From Paenibacillus sinensis (GTDB lineage Bacteria; Bacillota; Bacilli; Paenibacillales; Paenibacillaceae): 64,000 nt of DNA. The stretch is taken from NCBI RefSeq assembly GCF_019904155.1, contig NZ_JAHCMB010000046.1, positions 160,529 through 224,528 on the forward strand. The letters run 5' to 3'. A program made the translations under genes and the position numbers. Under the pieces are notes generated by a model, which saw only the letters and a program-made list of their open reading frames with translations, had not been told where the DNA came from and did not search any database. This document shows positions 36,094 to 45,720 of this stretch, piece after piece; the first letter of the stretch is position 1, and every line of letters begins with the position of its first letter.

Positions 36094-39000
36094 ATGACAG
36101 CCATTGACAATTACACCGTACTGGAGACGATTTCCGATAATGAGCGCAAGTCGGTGTACCGCTGCCGGGCGACGGATACGGAGAACACGGTAATATTGAA
36201 GGTTCTGAAATCGGATTACGCCGGCTATGAAGAAGTCATGCGTTTCAAGCAGGAATACAAGATGCTCATGGAGCTCAGCGGCAAGGTCGGAGGCGTTATC
36301 AAGCCGATCTCGCTGCGGGAGGAGAACGGCTACTTCGTCATGGTTCTGGAGGACATCGGGGGGAAATCACTCAAACGGATTATGGGCGAGGACCGGATTG
36401 AGCCGGAGAAGATTCTGCCCCTGATGATCAAGCTCGTCGAAATTATCGGTTCCGTCCATGAGCATCGGGTTATACACAAAGACATTAAGCCCTCCAACAT
36501 CGTTTGGGATCAAGAGCGGGATGTTGTCCAATTGATCGATTTCGATCTCGCAGTCAAGCTGTCCCGGGAGAAAGCGGAATTTCAGAACGGCGGCGTTCTG
36601 GAAGGCAGTCTGCCTTATATCTCTCCCGAACAGACCGGACGCATGAACCGGAGCATCGACTACAGAACGGATTTCTATTCTCTCGGTGTGGTGCTCTATG
36701 AGCTGACGACAGGAGCGAAGCCCTTCGAAGACCGCGACATGCTGGAGATGATCTACTCCATTATCGCCAAGGAAGCGGTAACGCCTTATGATCGGACCGC
36801 GGGGGAAGTAACCCCCGAACTGTCTTCCGTCATTATGAAGCTGCTGGAGAAATCGCCGGAGGACCGCTATCGCAGCGCCTATGGGATCAAAGCCGATCTG
36901 CAGCGCTGTCTGGCCGGCGAGCGCGGCTTCGAGCCTGGCGAGGACGACCGGAAGAACATCTTCCGGATTTCCCAGCGCATTTACGGCAGGGACGAAGAAC
37001 TTCGCAAGCTCAAGGCTTCCTTTCATGCGAGCATTCGGGAGAAGCCCCGGCTTATTCTGATTTCGGGGGATGCGGGTGTGGGAAAGACCGCGTTCGTGAA
37101 CGAACTGCATCCTTACATCAGCCGGGAGAAGGGACTGTTCACCGACGGGAAGTTCGATCAGTACAACCGGAACATTCCTTACAGCGCCATGATCCAGGCT
37201 ATTCGCAAGCTCATACTCCAGATGGACACCGGAATGACCGATGAAGAGAAGTCAGCCATTGCGGAGGCTCTTATCGCTTCGCTGGGCGGGAATGCAAAGA
37301 TCATGACCGGAATCATCCCCGAGCTGGCTAATCTGATCGGCGAGCAGCCGGATATCGAACGCCTGAATCCGGCAGAGGAGACGAACCGGTTCTATCAGAC
37401 CTTCATCCGGTTCCTGGAAGGTCTGATCGGCGATGAGCGGCCGCTCGTCTTGTTCCTGGATGATATGCAGTGGGCCGATTCCTCGACGCTTCAGCTGCTT
37501 GGGAAGATCGTTATGAGCAATCGTCTCCGCAGGCTATTTATAATCTGCGCCTACCGTCAACAGGAGACAGCCCCGGGACATCCTCTCTTTACGGCTGTTG
37601 AAGAGATGGAGACGAACGGCGGACAGGTGGATTCGCTCATTCTGAATTCTCTTTCTCAAGAAGCTGCCGCCCAATTGATCGCGGACACTCTCTATACGGA
37701 TGCAGTACGGGTTTCTCCGCTTTCGGAACTGATTTATGCCAGAACCAAGGGGAATTCATTTTTTATAACGGAGATTTTGAAGGAACTATTTAAGGAACGC
37801 CTTATCCGATTCGATGATACGGCAGGGCTATGGATCTGGGAACTGGACCGTATCGGACAGCTGGATATCAGTGAGAATATCATCGGGTTTCTAATTCACA
37901 AGCTCCGGGTTCTTCCTGAAGAAGATCTTCGCGTGCTGCGTCTGGCAGCCTGTATCGGGAGTTCTTTCGATTACAGCATGCTAGCGCAGATCAGCGAGAA
38001 TCGTCCGGAGATAACTGCAAGGTCGTTGATCCGCGCAGTGGACGAAGATTTAATTCTGCCGGCAAGTGCCAACTATTCGCTTCTGTCCAGCATTTCCGAA
38101 GATCTCGGGATGCAGCCGGCCCGGATTCCGGTTAACTTCAGGTTTCGGCATGACCGAATCCAGCAGGCGCTCTACCAAATGATCGACCCTGATACCAGCA
38201 AGCAGCTTCACTTGACGATCGGCAGATTGATGCTGAAGGCTCTGCCGCCCGCAGACATAGACGAGAAAATTGTGGACATTGTTGCACACATCAATAAAAG
38301 TCTCGAGCAGGTCGAGGATCAGCAGGAGATCGATCTGATCATCGGGCTTAATATGCGAGCGGCGCTAAAGGCGAAAGGGGCTTTTGGATATGACGCAGCC
38401 TTCGACTTTTTGCAGGCCGCCCGCAAGCTTCTGCCCTCAAGCTCCTGGCAGACCGGAGAGGAACGAGCGCTGGAATTATACCGTCTCTATGCGGAATGCG
38501 GCTATCTTACCCGCCACGTCGAGGCTGCCGATGAAGCGTGCGCGCTGCTGCTGGCGACACTGAAGGAGCCTATGGCAGTCGGATTAATCCATGAGATGCA
38601 GGCCAATCATTACATGTACCTGGGCCTTATGAAAGAATCCATTGAGGCGGGCCGGAAGGGGCTTCGGACGCTAGGCATCCAGATTCCGGACAAGCCGGGG
38701 ATGGGACATGTCCTGAAGGAGTTCCTCAAGCTTAAGTTTCGGCTTCGCGGGCTGGATATCGAGGACATTTTCCGCAAGCCCGAAATGACGGATGAGCGCA
38801 CCCGGCTGGTTATGAGGCTGTTGATCAATATTTTTCCTCCCGCCTTTATTTCCGGTGAGACCAATCTGTTTGCCATTGTGGTGCTGAAGAAAGCCGAACT
38901 CAGCCTGATGTACGGCAACAGTCCGGAATCGGCGATTGCCTTTATCGGCTATTCCATTCTCCTGTCCGGATTCGGCGATTTGCAGGGCGCTTTCGATTTC

Positions 39001-41514
39001 GGACGCCTGGGCATCCGTATCAATGACAAATTCAACGATGTACAGTGGAGAGGCGCGGCTCTTGTGCTGTATACACTGTTCTGCCATGTGTGGAAGGAAC
39101 CGTGGGATACACTGAAGGAATGGTTCGGGAAATCCATCGAATCCAGCCTGCTGATCGGAGAAATGATGTACCTGGCCCATTCCTGCTTCTATATCAATCT
39201 ATGGGACCCGTCCATGGAGATTGCTGCCAATCTGCGCGAGACGGAACGATATCTCTCCATTATTGAAACGACGAAGTATCAGGAGGCGCTGAATACAGCC
39301 AGGCTGTCCAGACAAAATCTGCTTAATCTGGCGGGCGAGCTGCCCGATCCGCTGTCCTTTGACGGCAAAGACTTTCGGGAAGCCGATTTCCTGAGCGGTC
39401 TGGAAGAAGCGAAGTACTATTCCGGGATCGCCATTTACTATATCTACAAAATGAAGCAGTTCTTCACCTTCGAGCATTATCACGAGGCTTTGGCCTTTCT
39501 CGAAAAGGCGGATTCGTACAGCGGAACGCTGGCCGGTTCCGCCTTCATGGAGGAGTTCTCGTTGTATGCCTTTCTGAATTTGGCTTATGCCTTCAAAGGG
39601 ATGAATGCTGCGGACAAGATCAAAGCCAAGCGGAGAATGCGCAAGGAACTGAGGCGGATGGGGAAATGGGCCGTCTACAATCCGGACACGTTCCTGCAGC
39701 TGGAATGGCTGATGAAGGCGGAGTGGGCCCGGATTAACGGCAAACCTCTGATGGCCGCCAAAGGCTACGAACAGGCTGTGAAAATCAGTGAAGGCGGCAG
39801 CTTTGTCCGTTATAAAGCACTATGCTATGAACTCTCCGCCAAGTTTAACATGGAACTGGGGTACAGCGATTATGCCTCATATCTGCTGAAGCAATCGCTC
39901 TACTACTATTCCGTATGGGGAGCCAAAGGCAAGATTCGCCAGCTTAACGAGACCTACCCGGATATCGTGCGGCATCAGAAAGAGTTCTCCTTCAGCCGGT
40001 CGGTTACTGAAACGACGGAAAGCATCGATCTAAGCTCTATCCTGCTTGCCTCCCAGGCAATCTCCAAGGAGATTGAGCTGGATCACCTGCTGGAAGCGCT
40101 GATGGATATTGTGATCAAGAATGCGGGGGCACAGCGCGGCTGCATCATTATGAAATCCCAGAGCGATCTGTTGATCGAAGGGGAGTATAACGCCCGGGAT
40201 AACAAAATATCGGTGCAGCTTCACCGGAACTACCGGGAGGGAGATCTGCCTGATTCCATTATCCGCTATGTGGAAGAGAGCAAGGAGACGATCATTTACA
40301 AGGACGCGTTCTCCGAATCCGAGTTTGTCAACGACCGGTATTTGAACACCCGTCGGCCGAAATCGCTCGTCTGCATGCCGCTCATCAACCATAACCGGGT
40401 TGTGGCTATTATATATCTGGAGAATCAGCTTCTGACCGGCGCCTTCACCAGAGACCGGATGAAAATCATCAATCTGCTGTCCAGAGAAATGGTGTATGCG
40501 CTGGAGAATGCCAGCCTCTATGCCGATCTGGAGCGCTCGGAGGAGAAATACCGGACCCTGGTCAACAACATGCTGGACGGCATCTTTATCAATCAGGACC
40601 GGAAGCTCGTATTTGCGAACCATGCGCTGGCCCGCCTTACGGGGTACGAGCTGGAGGAAATGCTGGACCAGCCTTTTCACACTTTCATCTATCCCGGGGA
40701 ACGCGAGAGGGTGGAGGGTTACTACAGAAGCCGGACCAAAGGCATTCCCGTACCGGATGAGTATGAGACCCGGCTGGCCCATAAGAATGGTGAACGCGAC
40801 ATCTACGTTATTCATAAAGTCAGTCTTATCGAATACCTGGGCAGACCGGCTGTTCAAGGGACCGTCAAGGATATCACTGAACGGAAGATGGCCGAAGAAG
40901 AGCTCCGGACTCACAAGGAGCATCTGGAAGAGCTGGTCAATGAGCGGACGCGGGAGCTTGAGCTGAATAATCAGGAATTGAACCGCAACATTCAGCTGAT
41001 TGAGAAGCTGTCGGTAACCGATGAGCTGACCGGCGTCTATAACCGGAGATACTTCAATACCGTGTTCTTTGAGGAAGTAAACCGGGCCAAGCAAGACAAG
41101 GGCTTACTGACCTTCATCATGTTCGACATCGACCACTACAAGAAGTTTAACGATACGTATGGCCACTATGAGGGTGACAATGCGCTGCGGACGCTTGGAA
41201 AAAGACTCCGTGAGTATGTCCATCCTCTCAGCGATTTTGTCTTCCGGCTTGGGGGGGAAGAATTCGGTGTTGTGGCGACCGGGCTAACCTCGGCGGAGTC
41301 GTGGGAGCTTGCGGAAGGAATCCGCATCGTGGTTGAAGAGCTTAAGATCGAGCATGCCATGAGCCGGACGAGCCGCTATCTGACCGTATCCGTAGGCGTT
41401 GCGACAGTCCAGGTTGACGCCATGAACGAAAATGATATTTACAAGCTGGCCGACGATGCCCTGTACCAATCCAAGGCCGGCGGCAGGAACCGGGTAACGC
41501 TGCTGGAGCATTAG
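36094..41514 (+). CDS. Giant Ser/Thr kinase - AAA ATPase - GAF - PAS - GGDEF signalling protein
   Basis: 1806 residues. Domains in order: Ser/Thr protein kinase (residues about 7-270; ATP Lys K36, catalytic motif HKDIKPSN with D130, DFD in place of DFG at 149-151); AAA_16 ATPase (Walker A GDAGVGKT 325-332, Walker B LVLFLDD near 450); a long helical TPR-like region (about 750-1300); GAF (about 1320-1470); PAS (about 1490-1600); a coiled coil (about 1605-1640); GGDEF with GGEEF at 1720-1724. The family usually ends in a histidine kinase; here the output is a diguanylate cyclase. No RxxD inhibitory site is obvious. It probably links phosphorylation and ATP-dependent sensing to c-di-GMP. Start set by AAGGTGG. 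Confidence 0.93.
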   Translation: MTAIDNYTVLETISDNERKSVYRCRATDTENTVILKVLKSDYAGYEEVMRFKQEYKMLMELSGKVGGVIKPISLREENGYFVMVLEDIGGKSLKRIMGEDRIEPEKILPLMIKLVEIIGSVHEHRVIHKDIKPSNIVWDQERDVVQLIDFDLAVKLSREKAEFQNGGVLEGSLPYISPEQTGRMNRSIDYRTDFYSLGVVLYELTTGAKPFEDRDMLEMIYSIIAKEAVTPYDRTAGEVTPELSSVIMKLLEKSPEDRYRSAYGIKADLQRCLAGERGFEPGEDDRKNIFRISQRIYGRDEELRKLKASFHASIREKPRLILISGDAGVGKTAFVNELHPYISREKGLFTDGKFDQYNRNIPYSAMIQAIRKLILQMDTGMTDEEKSAIAEALIASLGGNAKIMTGIIPELANLIGEQPDIERLNPAEETNRFYQTFIRFLEGLIGDERPLVLFLDDMQWADSSTLQLLGKIVMSNRLRRLFIICAYRQQETAPGHPLFTAVEEMETNGGQVDSLILNSLSQEAAAQLIADTLYTDAVRVSPLSELIYARTKGNSFFITEILKELFKERLIRFDDTAGLWIWELDRIGQLDISENIIGFLIHKLRVLPEEDLRVLRLAACIGSSFDYSMLAQISENRPEITARSLIRAVDEDLILPASANYSLLSSISEDLGMQPARIPVNFRFRHDRIQQALYQMIDPDTSKQLHLTIGRLMLKALPPADIDEKIVDIVAHINKSLEQVEDQQEIDLIIGLNMRAALKAKGAFGYDAAFDFLQAARKLLPSSSWQTGEERALELYRLYAECGYLTRHVEAADEACALLLATLKEPMAVGLIHEMQANHYMYLGLMKESIEAGRKGLRTLGIQIPDKPGMGHVLKEFLKLKFRLRGLDIEDIFRKPEMTDERTRLVMRLLINIFPPAFISGETNLFAIVVLKKAELSLMYGNSPESAIAFIGYSILLSGFGDLQGAFDFGRLGIRINDKFNDVQWRGAALVLYTLFCHVWKEPWDTLKEWFGKSIESSLLIGEMMYLAHSCFYINLWDPSMEIAANLRETERYLSIIETTKYQEALNTARLSRQNLLNLAGELPDPLSFDGKDFREADFLSGLEEAKYYSGIAIYYIYKMKQFFTFEHYHEALAFLEKADSYSGTLAGSAFMEEFSLYAFLNLAYAFKGMNAADKIKAKRRMRKELRRMGKWAVYNPDTFLQLEWLMKAEWARINGKPLMAAKGYEQAVKISEGGSFVRYKALCYELSAKFNMELGYSDYASYLLKQSLYYYSVWGAKGKIRQLNETYPDIVRHQKEFSFSRSVTETTESIDLSSILLASQAISKEIELDHLLEALMDIVIKNAGAQRGCIIMKSQSDLLIEGEYNARDNKISVQLHRNYREGDLPDSIIRYVEESKETIIYKDAFSESEFVNDRYLNTRRPKSLVCMPLINHNRVVAIIYLENQLLTGAFTRDRMKIINLLSREMVYALENASLYADLERSEEKYRTLVNNMLDGIFINQDRKLVFANHALARLTGYELEEMLDQPFHTFIYPGERERVEGYYRSRTKGIPVPDEYETRLAHKNGERDIYVIHKVSLIEYLGRPAVQGTVKDITERKMAEEELRTHKEHLEELVNERTRELELNNQELNRNIQLIEKLSVTDELTGVYNRRYFNTVFFEEVNRAKQDKGLLTFIMFDIDHYKKFNDTYGHYEGDNALRTLGKRLREYVHPLSDFVFRLGGEEFGVVATGLTSAESWELAEGIRIVVEELKIEHAMSRTSRYLTVSVGVATVQVDAMNENDIYKLADDALYQSKAGGRNRVTLLEH

Positions 41515-41630
41515 CAGGCATCATCCGGCCCGATCTGGGGTTCAGGCTCAAGATTGCCCGCCGAACGGTTATTTCGGACTCCAAATGCAGATACTTCAAC
41601 AAAAACTATGTATTTGTTGGAGGCTGTGCC

Positions 41631-43148
41631 ATGGAAGAAGGCAAAAAAGAGCCGGGCAAAGGGCTGTCGGTCTGGCAGCTCGCGATGCTGGGTCTGGGAA
41701 CGGTAGTCGGAGGTTCGTTCTTTCTCGGTTCAGCGGTCGCCATCCGTGCCGCCGGACCGTCGGTGCTGATCGCGTACATGATCGGCGGCGTGCTGGTCTA
41801 CTGGATTCTGACCGCATTATCGGAGATGACGGTGGAGAATCCTGCGGCGGGATCATTCCGCACCTATGCGGAGCAGGCTTTTGGCCCCGGCGCGGGCTTC
41901 ACGGTAGGATGGGTGTACTGGATCGGGCTTGTGCTGGCGATGTCGAGCGAAGCGACAGCCGCTTCCATCCTGATCCGAGGCTGGTTCCCCTGGCTTCCGC
42001 TAGGTCTGCTGGAGGCGGGGATTATCGCTGCCATGACGCTGCTTAATCTGCTCGGCGCCGACCGGCTCAGCAAGCTGGAGTCGAGCCTTGCGGCAGTGAA
42101 GCTGCTGGCCGTCGCCGCATTTGTGGTGCTGGCGGTGCTGCTGACCGCCGGGCTTGGCGCATGGCTGCCAGGCAGTAATGCACGCTCCGGCCCGGCGGGC
42201 TTCGGCGTTCTTGCCGGTCAGCCTCTGATGCCCGGAGGAATCGGCGCCATTGCCGGAAGTATGCTGATCGTGATGTTCTCTTACGCCGGCTTCGAGGTGC
42301 TTGGCCTCGCGGCGTCGGAGACGGCGAATCCAAAGGTGCGGATTCCGAAGGCAATCCGGCTGACCATCATCCTCCTGGTCGGGCTGTTCTTGTCAGCGAT
42401 GGCTGGACTGTTCTTTCTAGTCCCGGGATCGGCGGTTACGGTGCAGGAGAGTCCGTTCGTCACGGCGCTCTCGCGGCACGGACTCGGCTGGGCCGGGAAT
42501 GTAATGGATATCGTGCTGGTATCGGCGATCCTCTCGACGATGCTGGCTTCCATCTTCGGGCTGGGGCGGATGCTCCGCTCTCTTGCCGACGAGGGCCATA
42601 CCCCGGCCTGGATGCGGGACAAGACCGATGTGCCGTACCGGGGAATTCTGTTCTCCGGGGCGGCCATGCTGACTGGACTCGGTCTCGGCCTGCTGCTGCC
42701 GCAGGGCGTCTATCTGTTCCTGCTCAGCTCCGGCGGCTTCTCGATGCTGTTCGTATACATCGCCATTATGGCCAGCCACTATCGGCTTCGCCGGAGGAGA
42801 GAGAAGGCGGAGGGGGCCGGGCTGCACAGAAGCGCTCTGCCAGGCTTTCCTTACACATCATGGATCGGCATGCTGAGCCTTGCAGCGGTCATCGTGAGCA
42901 TGCCGCTTATTCCAGGGCAGGGCGGCGGACTTGCAGCCGGTCTGCTGTTTGTTGCCCTGTTCGCCGGCATATACGCTGGCAAACGCTACTTCGGCCGGGC
43001 GCCGCGCCGCGCAGACGCCGCCCGCCGGGTACAGCCCGGCGCGTTCGCTAGCCGGGCGCAGCCGGAGCTGTCCGAAGAATTGACCGGCCCCGTGGATGCG
43101 GAGCATAAGGGGCCGGCAGGGAGCGGACAGCGGCGGGACCCGGGCTGA
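41631..43148 (+). CDS. APC-family amino acid permease
   Basis: 505 residues, about 12 membrane segments. N-terminal GLGTVVGGSFFLGSA and central FSYAGFEVLGLAASET are typical of amino acid/polyamine/organocation antiporters and symporters. A basic, low-complexity tail of about 60 residues follows the last segment. TTGGAGG precedes the ATG. It is followed by a strong terminator. The substrate cannot be assigned. Confidence 0.92.
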   Translation: MEEGKKEPGKGLSVWQLAMLGLGTVVGGSFFLGSAVAIRAAGPSVLIAYMIGGVLVYWILTALSEMTVENPAAGSFRTYAEQAFGPGAGFTVGWVYWIGLVLAMSSEATAASILIRGWFPWLPLGLLEAGIIAAMTLLNLLGADRLSKLESSLAAVKLLAVAAFVVLAVLLTAGLGAWLPGSNARSGPAGFGVLAGQPLMPGGIGAIAGSMLIVMFSYAGFEVLGLAASETANPKVRIPKAIRLTIILLVGLFLSAMAGLFFLVPGSAVTVQESPFVTALSRHGLGWAGNVMDIVLVSAILSTMLASIFGLGRMLRSLADEGHTPAWMRDKTDVPYRGILFSGAAMLTGLGLGLLLPQGVYLFLLSSGGFSMLFVYIAIMASHYRLRRRREKAEGAGLHRSALPGFPYTSWIGMLSLAAVIVSMPLIPGQGGGLAAGLLFVALFAGIYAGKRYFGRAPRRADAARRVQPGAFASRAQPELSEELTGPVDAEHKGPAGSGQRRDPG

Positions 43149-43184
43149 TCCTCCGCCTCTGGCGGTTCCGGATCAGCAGAGAGC

Positions 43185-43219
43185 AAGAGCCGCCGGGTGC
43201 ACAGGCCCGGCGGCTCTTT
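43185..43219 (+). terminator. Terminator of the APC permease gene
   Basis: AAGAGCCGCCGGG (43185-43197) pairs with CCCGGCGGCTCTT (43206-43218); GC-rich stem with a short T tract. Confidence 0.85.
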
Positions 43220-43322
43220 GCTGTTACCCGGCTCTGCGCTGCGAGCAAGCGCTGCGAGCAGGTATTTTTATCGCGGTCATAATCGCTCAATTGAATGCCA
43301 CCTCGCCGGTCGGCCAGCCGGC

Positions 43323-43541
43323 TCACTTCATCGCAAGCCCCGCCTGATAAGTCTTCAGGCAGTTCCGGCAAATACAGGCTTTGCCCCTCAGTTCCTCCGG
43401 AACAAGCTCAAAGATTCCCGGCGGAAACGTCTCGCTCATGCACCAGCATTCCGCACCTTCCTGCGAATGCCGACCGCATACCTTCCGTTCGCCGCATATC
43501 GGGCACCGGTCCAGATCATCCTCCGGTTGTTCGTTATTCAT
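43323..43541 (-). CDS. Cysteine-rich CWC-family small protein
   Basis: 72 residues. Cysteine motifs CPICG, CWC and CICRNC match the CWC family, a small putative zinc-binding protein of unknown function. Start set by GGAGGAGGG. It stands alone on the minus strand between two plus-strand genes. Confidence 0.85.
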   Translation of the reverse strand: MNNEQPEDDLDRCPICGERKVCGRHSQEGAECWCMSETFPPGIFELVPEELRGKACICRNCLKTYQAGLAMK

Positions 43542-43694
43542 ACGATCCCTCCTCCAATCACTCCTAACATTCTATCAAAAATCATCCGTCCAGGCGGCAG
43601 AAAGTGCCGGATTGTATTTGATCTGTGGCAATGAGTGAATTATGATCGCTTTACAGTACTAGAAACCAGGCTAATGGAAGGAAGATTGTCAAGC

Positions 43695-44801
43695 ATGGAA
43701 GGAACATCCGCAAGCATGAAAGAGAAAGCCGCAAGCCTTCCCCAGTTGCCGGGCGTGTATTTGATGAAAGACTCGCTTGGACATATTATCTATGTCGGCA
43801 AATCCAAGAACCTGAAGAAAAGAGTGCAATCCTATTTCTATCAGAACAAGTCGCATTCTCCGAAGGTCAAAAAGCTAGTCGGGCATATCCGGGACCTCGA
43901 ACATCGCGTTACGGATACGGAATTCGAGGCGTTCATGCTGGAATGCCGGTTGATTCATGAATTAAAGCCGATGTATAACCGCAAAATGAAAAATCCGCTC
44001 GGCTATCCCTATATTCTCATTGGTCCCGGACCCGGACTTAAGCGGATAAAGGTGTCCGCCGATTTGCCGGAAGAGCCGGGCTGGCGCGCCTTCGGTCCAT
44101 ATACGTCGAGCCGGGGCTCTGTAGAGCGGGCGGTGCAGGATTTCCGCGAATGCTTCGGACTCGCCTGTAATCACGCGGCTGCCGGCAGCTCTGCATGCCT
44201 GAATCATTCGCTCGGCTTATGCCGGGGGGCCTGCCTTGGAGGCGAAGCAGAGGTGCAGTATCACCTCCTGACCGGCCGTTTTGCCGCGCTGCTTGCCGGA
44301 GAAGACGGAAGCCTGGAGGAGGAGATCAAGGCCGAGATGGTGGCAGCGGCAGAACGCTTTGATTTTGAAGCCGCAGCCAGGTACAGGGACTGTCTGGGCT
44401 CCGTCGGCTTCCTGCTGCGTCAGCGACAAGTCGCCCGATTTGCGGAAGCGAACCGGAAGCTCCTGGTGATGGAGCGGATAGATGAACAATTGGCCAAGCT
44501 GTTCCTGATCCGGCGGAATCTCGTTCTGTACAGCGAGACATTCGATGTTGCCGTTCTGGATGAGCTGCCTGAACAAGTTGAAGAAATCATCCGGACCGGC
44601 TTCGCGGAGGTCGCTGCCACTTCGGAGCAGGAGATCGGCAGGGAGGAATTCGATGAAGCCCAAATTATCTACAGCTACCTAAAAGGCAGCTCCTGCCGGC
44701 ATCTGGAGATTCATGACGATTGGCTGGGAGCAGGGGACAGCAGCCTGCGCGAGGAAATCGGCGTTTTTCTGAGATCCGGCTGGCCCGAAGACGGCGCTTG
44801 A
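43695..44801 (+). CDS. UvrC N-terminal-like GIY-YIG nuclease (short, Cho-like)
   Basis: 368 residues. GIY-YIG nuclease at the N-terminus (GVY at 20-22, YVG at 33-35, conserved Arg at 43), a cysteine cluster (CNHAAAGSSACLNHS and LCRGAC) that may bind an Fe-S cluster or zinc as in UvrC/Cho, and a UVR-type helical region (EEEIKAEMVAAAERFDFE). The RNase H-like and helix-hairpin-helix half of UvrC is absent, so only the 3' incision would be possible. The ATG at 43695 has GGAAGGAAG upstream; a GTG at 43635 gives a longer version. Its stop overlaps the next promoter. Confidence 0.88.
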   Translation: MEGTSASMKEKAASLPQLPGVYLMKDSLGHIIYVGKSKNLKKRVQSYFYQNKSHSPKVKKLVGHIRDLEHRVTDTEFEAFMLECRLIHELKPMYNRKMKNPLGYPYILIGPGPGLKRIKVSADLPEEPGWRAFGPYTSSRGSVERAVQDFRECFGLACNHAAAGSSACLNHSLGLCRGACLGGEAEVQYHLLTGRFAALLAGEDGSLEEEIKAEMVAAAERFDFEAAARYRDCLGSVGFLLRQRQVARFAEANRKLLVMERIDEQLAKLFLIRRNLVLYSETFDVAVLDELPEQVEEIIRTGFAEVAATSEQEIGREEFDEAQIIYSYLKGSSCRHLEIHDDWLGAGDSSLREEIGVFLRSGWPEDGA

Positions 44802-44852
44802 CAAGGGCGTCTCTTTCCCTTATTATATAATTAACAAATTGATAATTGTTAA
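44798..44852 (+). promoter_or_regulatory. Promoter and operator of the NAD salvage operon
   Basis: TTGACA (44798-44803), 17 bases, TATTAT (44821-44826). An inverted repeat TTAACAA (44831-44837) / TTGTTAA (44846-44852), 22 bases overall, covers the predicted start of transcription. The first gene of the operon is an NrtR-like protein, so this is most simply its own operator. Confidence 0.75.
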
Positions 44853-44884
44853 ATAAAAATGATGATGAGTTGGGAGCTGAGGAT

Positions 44885-45661
44885 ATGTCGAACGAAGAAG
44901 CCTTGCAGCAGTACGATGTGAAGAAATACCGGACGCCGGATGGTTATACAGCAGACATTGCGGTATTCACGATCCAGTCCACACGGGCCGAGGAATACAA
45001 GCCGCCACTGATGGATTTGAAGATGATGCTGATCCGCCGAAGCATGCTGAACAGCGAAGGCAAGCCGAATATCGAGGCAGGCAAATGGGCGCTGCCCGGC
45101 GGGTTCGTAGCTCCCGACGAAACTGCCTACCAGTCGGCGCTCAGGGAGCTGTATGAGGAGACGGGCGTGGAGGACATTCATCTCAAGCATTTCGGCGTGT
45201 ACGATGCGCCGGGGCGAGACCCGCGCGGATGGATGATCACGAACGCGCATTACGCCATCGTCCCGGAGCATAAGCTCGCAGGGCGGCAGGCGAATGACGA
45301 TGCCGACGCGGTTGAGCTTTTTTCCGTGAAAGACGTGTTTGACCTTGACCTGGCCTTTGACCACGAGACGATTATCAGGGACGCGATCGGAGTTATAACC
45401 CGCGATCTGCTGCAGACGACGGTTGCGCAGGAATTCCTGCCGGAGGAATTCACTTACTCGGAGCTGCAGGCCGTGCTGATGACGGTGACGGATCAACCCT
45501 ATGTCGCTCTGGATGCGGCTTTTGCCCGGAAGATCAAATCCTTCCCCTTCATCGAGAAGGCGGATGACAAGAAGACCAACCGGACCTCGCGGAGGCCGAC
45601 GCAGCTGTACCGTTTCGTGGAAGCCGGCTTTCACCACTCCATATACAGCGATCGTTACTGA
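44885..45661 (+). CDS. Nudix - winged-helix protein, NrtR-like regulator of NAD metabolism
   Basis: 258 residues; the ATG at 44885 follows GGGAGCTGAGGAT. The Nudix box (residues 73-95, with REL-x-EE) fits GX5EX7REUXEEXGU with all catalytic residues. The C-terminal third resembles the NrtR winged helix (EFTYSELQAVLMTV ... FARKI ... GRPTQLYRF-like RRPTQLYRFVEAGF). NrtR proteins sense ADP-ribose and repress NAD salvage genes; most have lost hydrolase activity, whereas here the box is intact, so it may also hydrolyse a nucleotide. It heads an operon with pncA and pncB, and an inverted repeat overlaps the promoter. Confidence 0.85.
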   Translation: MSNEEALQQYDVKKYRTPDGYTADIAVFTIQSTRAEEYKPPLMDLKMMLIRRSMLNSEGKPNIEAGKWALPGGFVAPDETAYQSALRELYEETGVEDIHLKHFGVYDAPGRDPRGWMITNAHYAIVPEHKLAGRQANDDADAVELFSVKDVFDLDLAFDHETIIRDAIGVITRDLLQTTVAQEFLPEEFTYSELQAVLMTVTDQPYVALDAAFARKIKSFPFIEKADDKKTNRTSRRPTQLYRFVEAGFHHSIYSDRY

Positions 45662-45720
45662 TGGATTCACGGTTAGTACGGATCAGACGAAGGATAGAAG
45701 TATAAAGGGAGGCGTTACTT

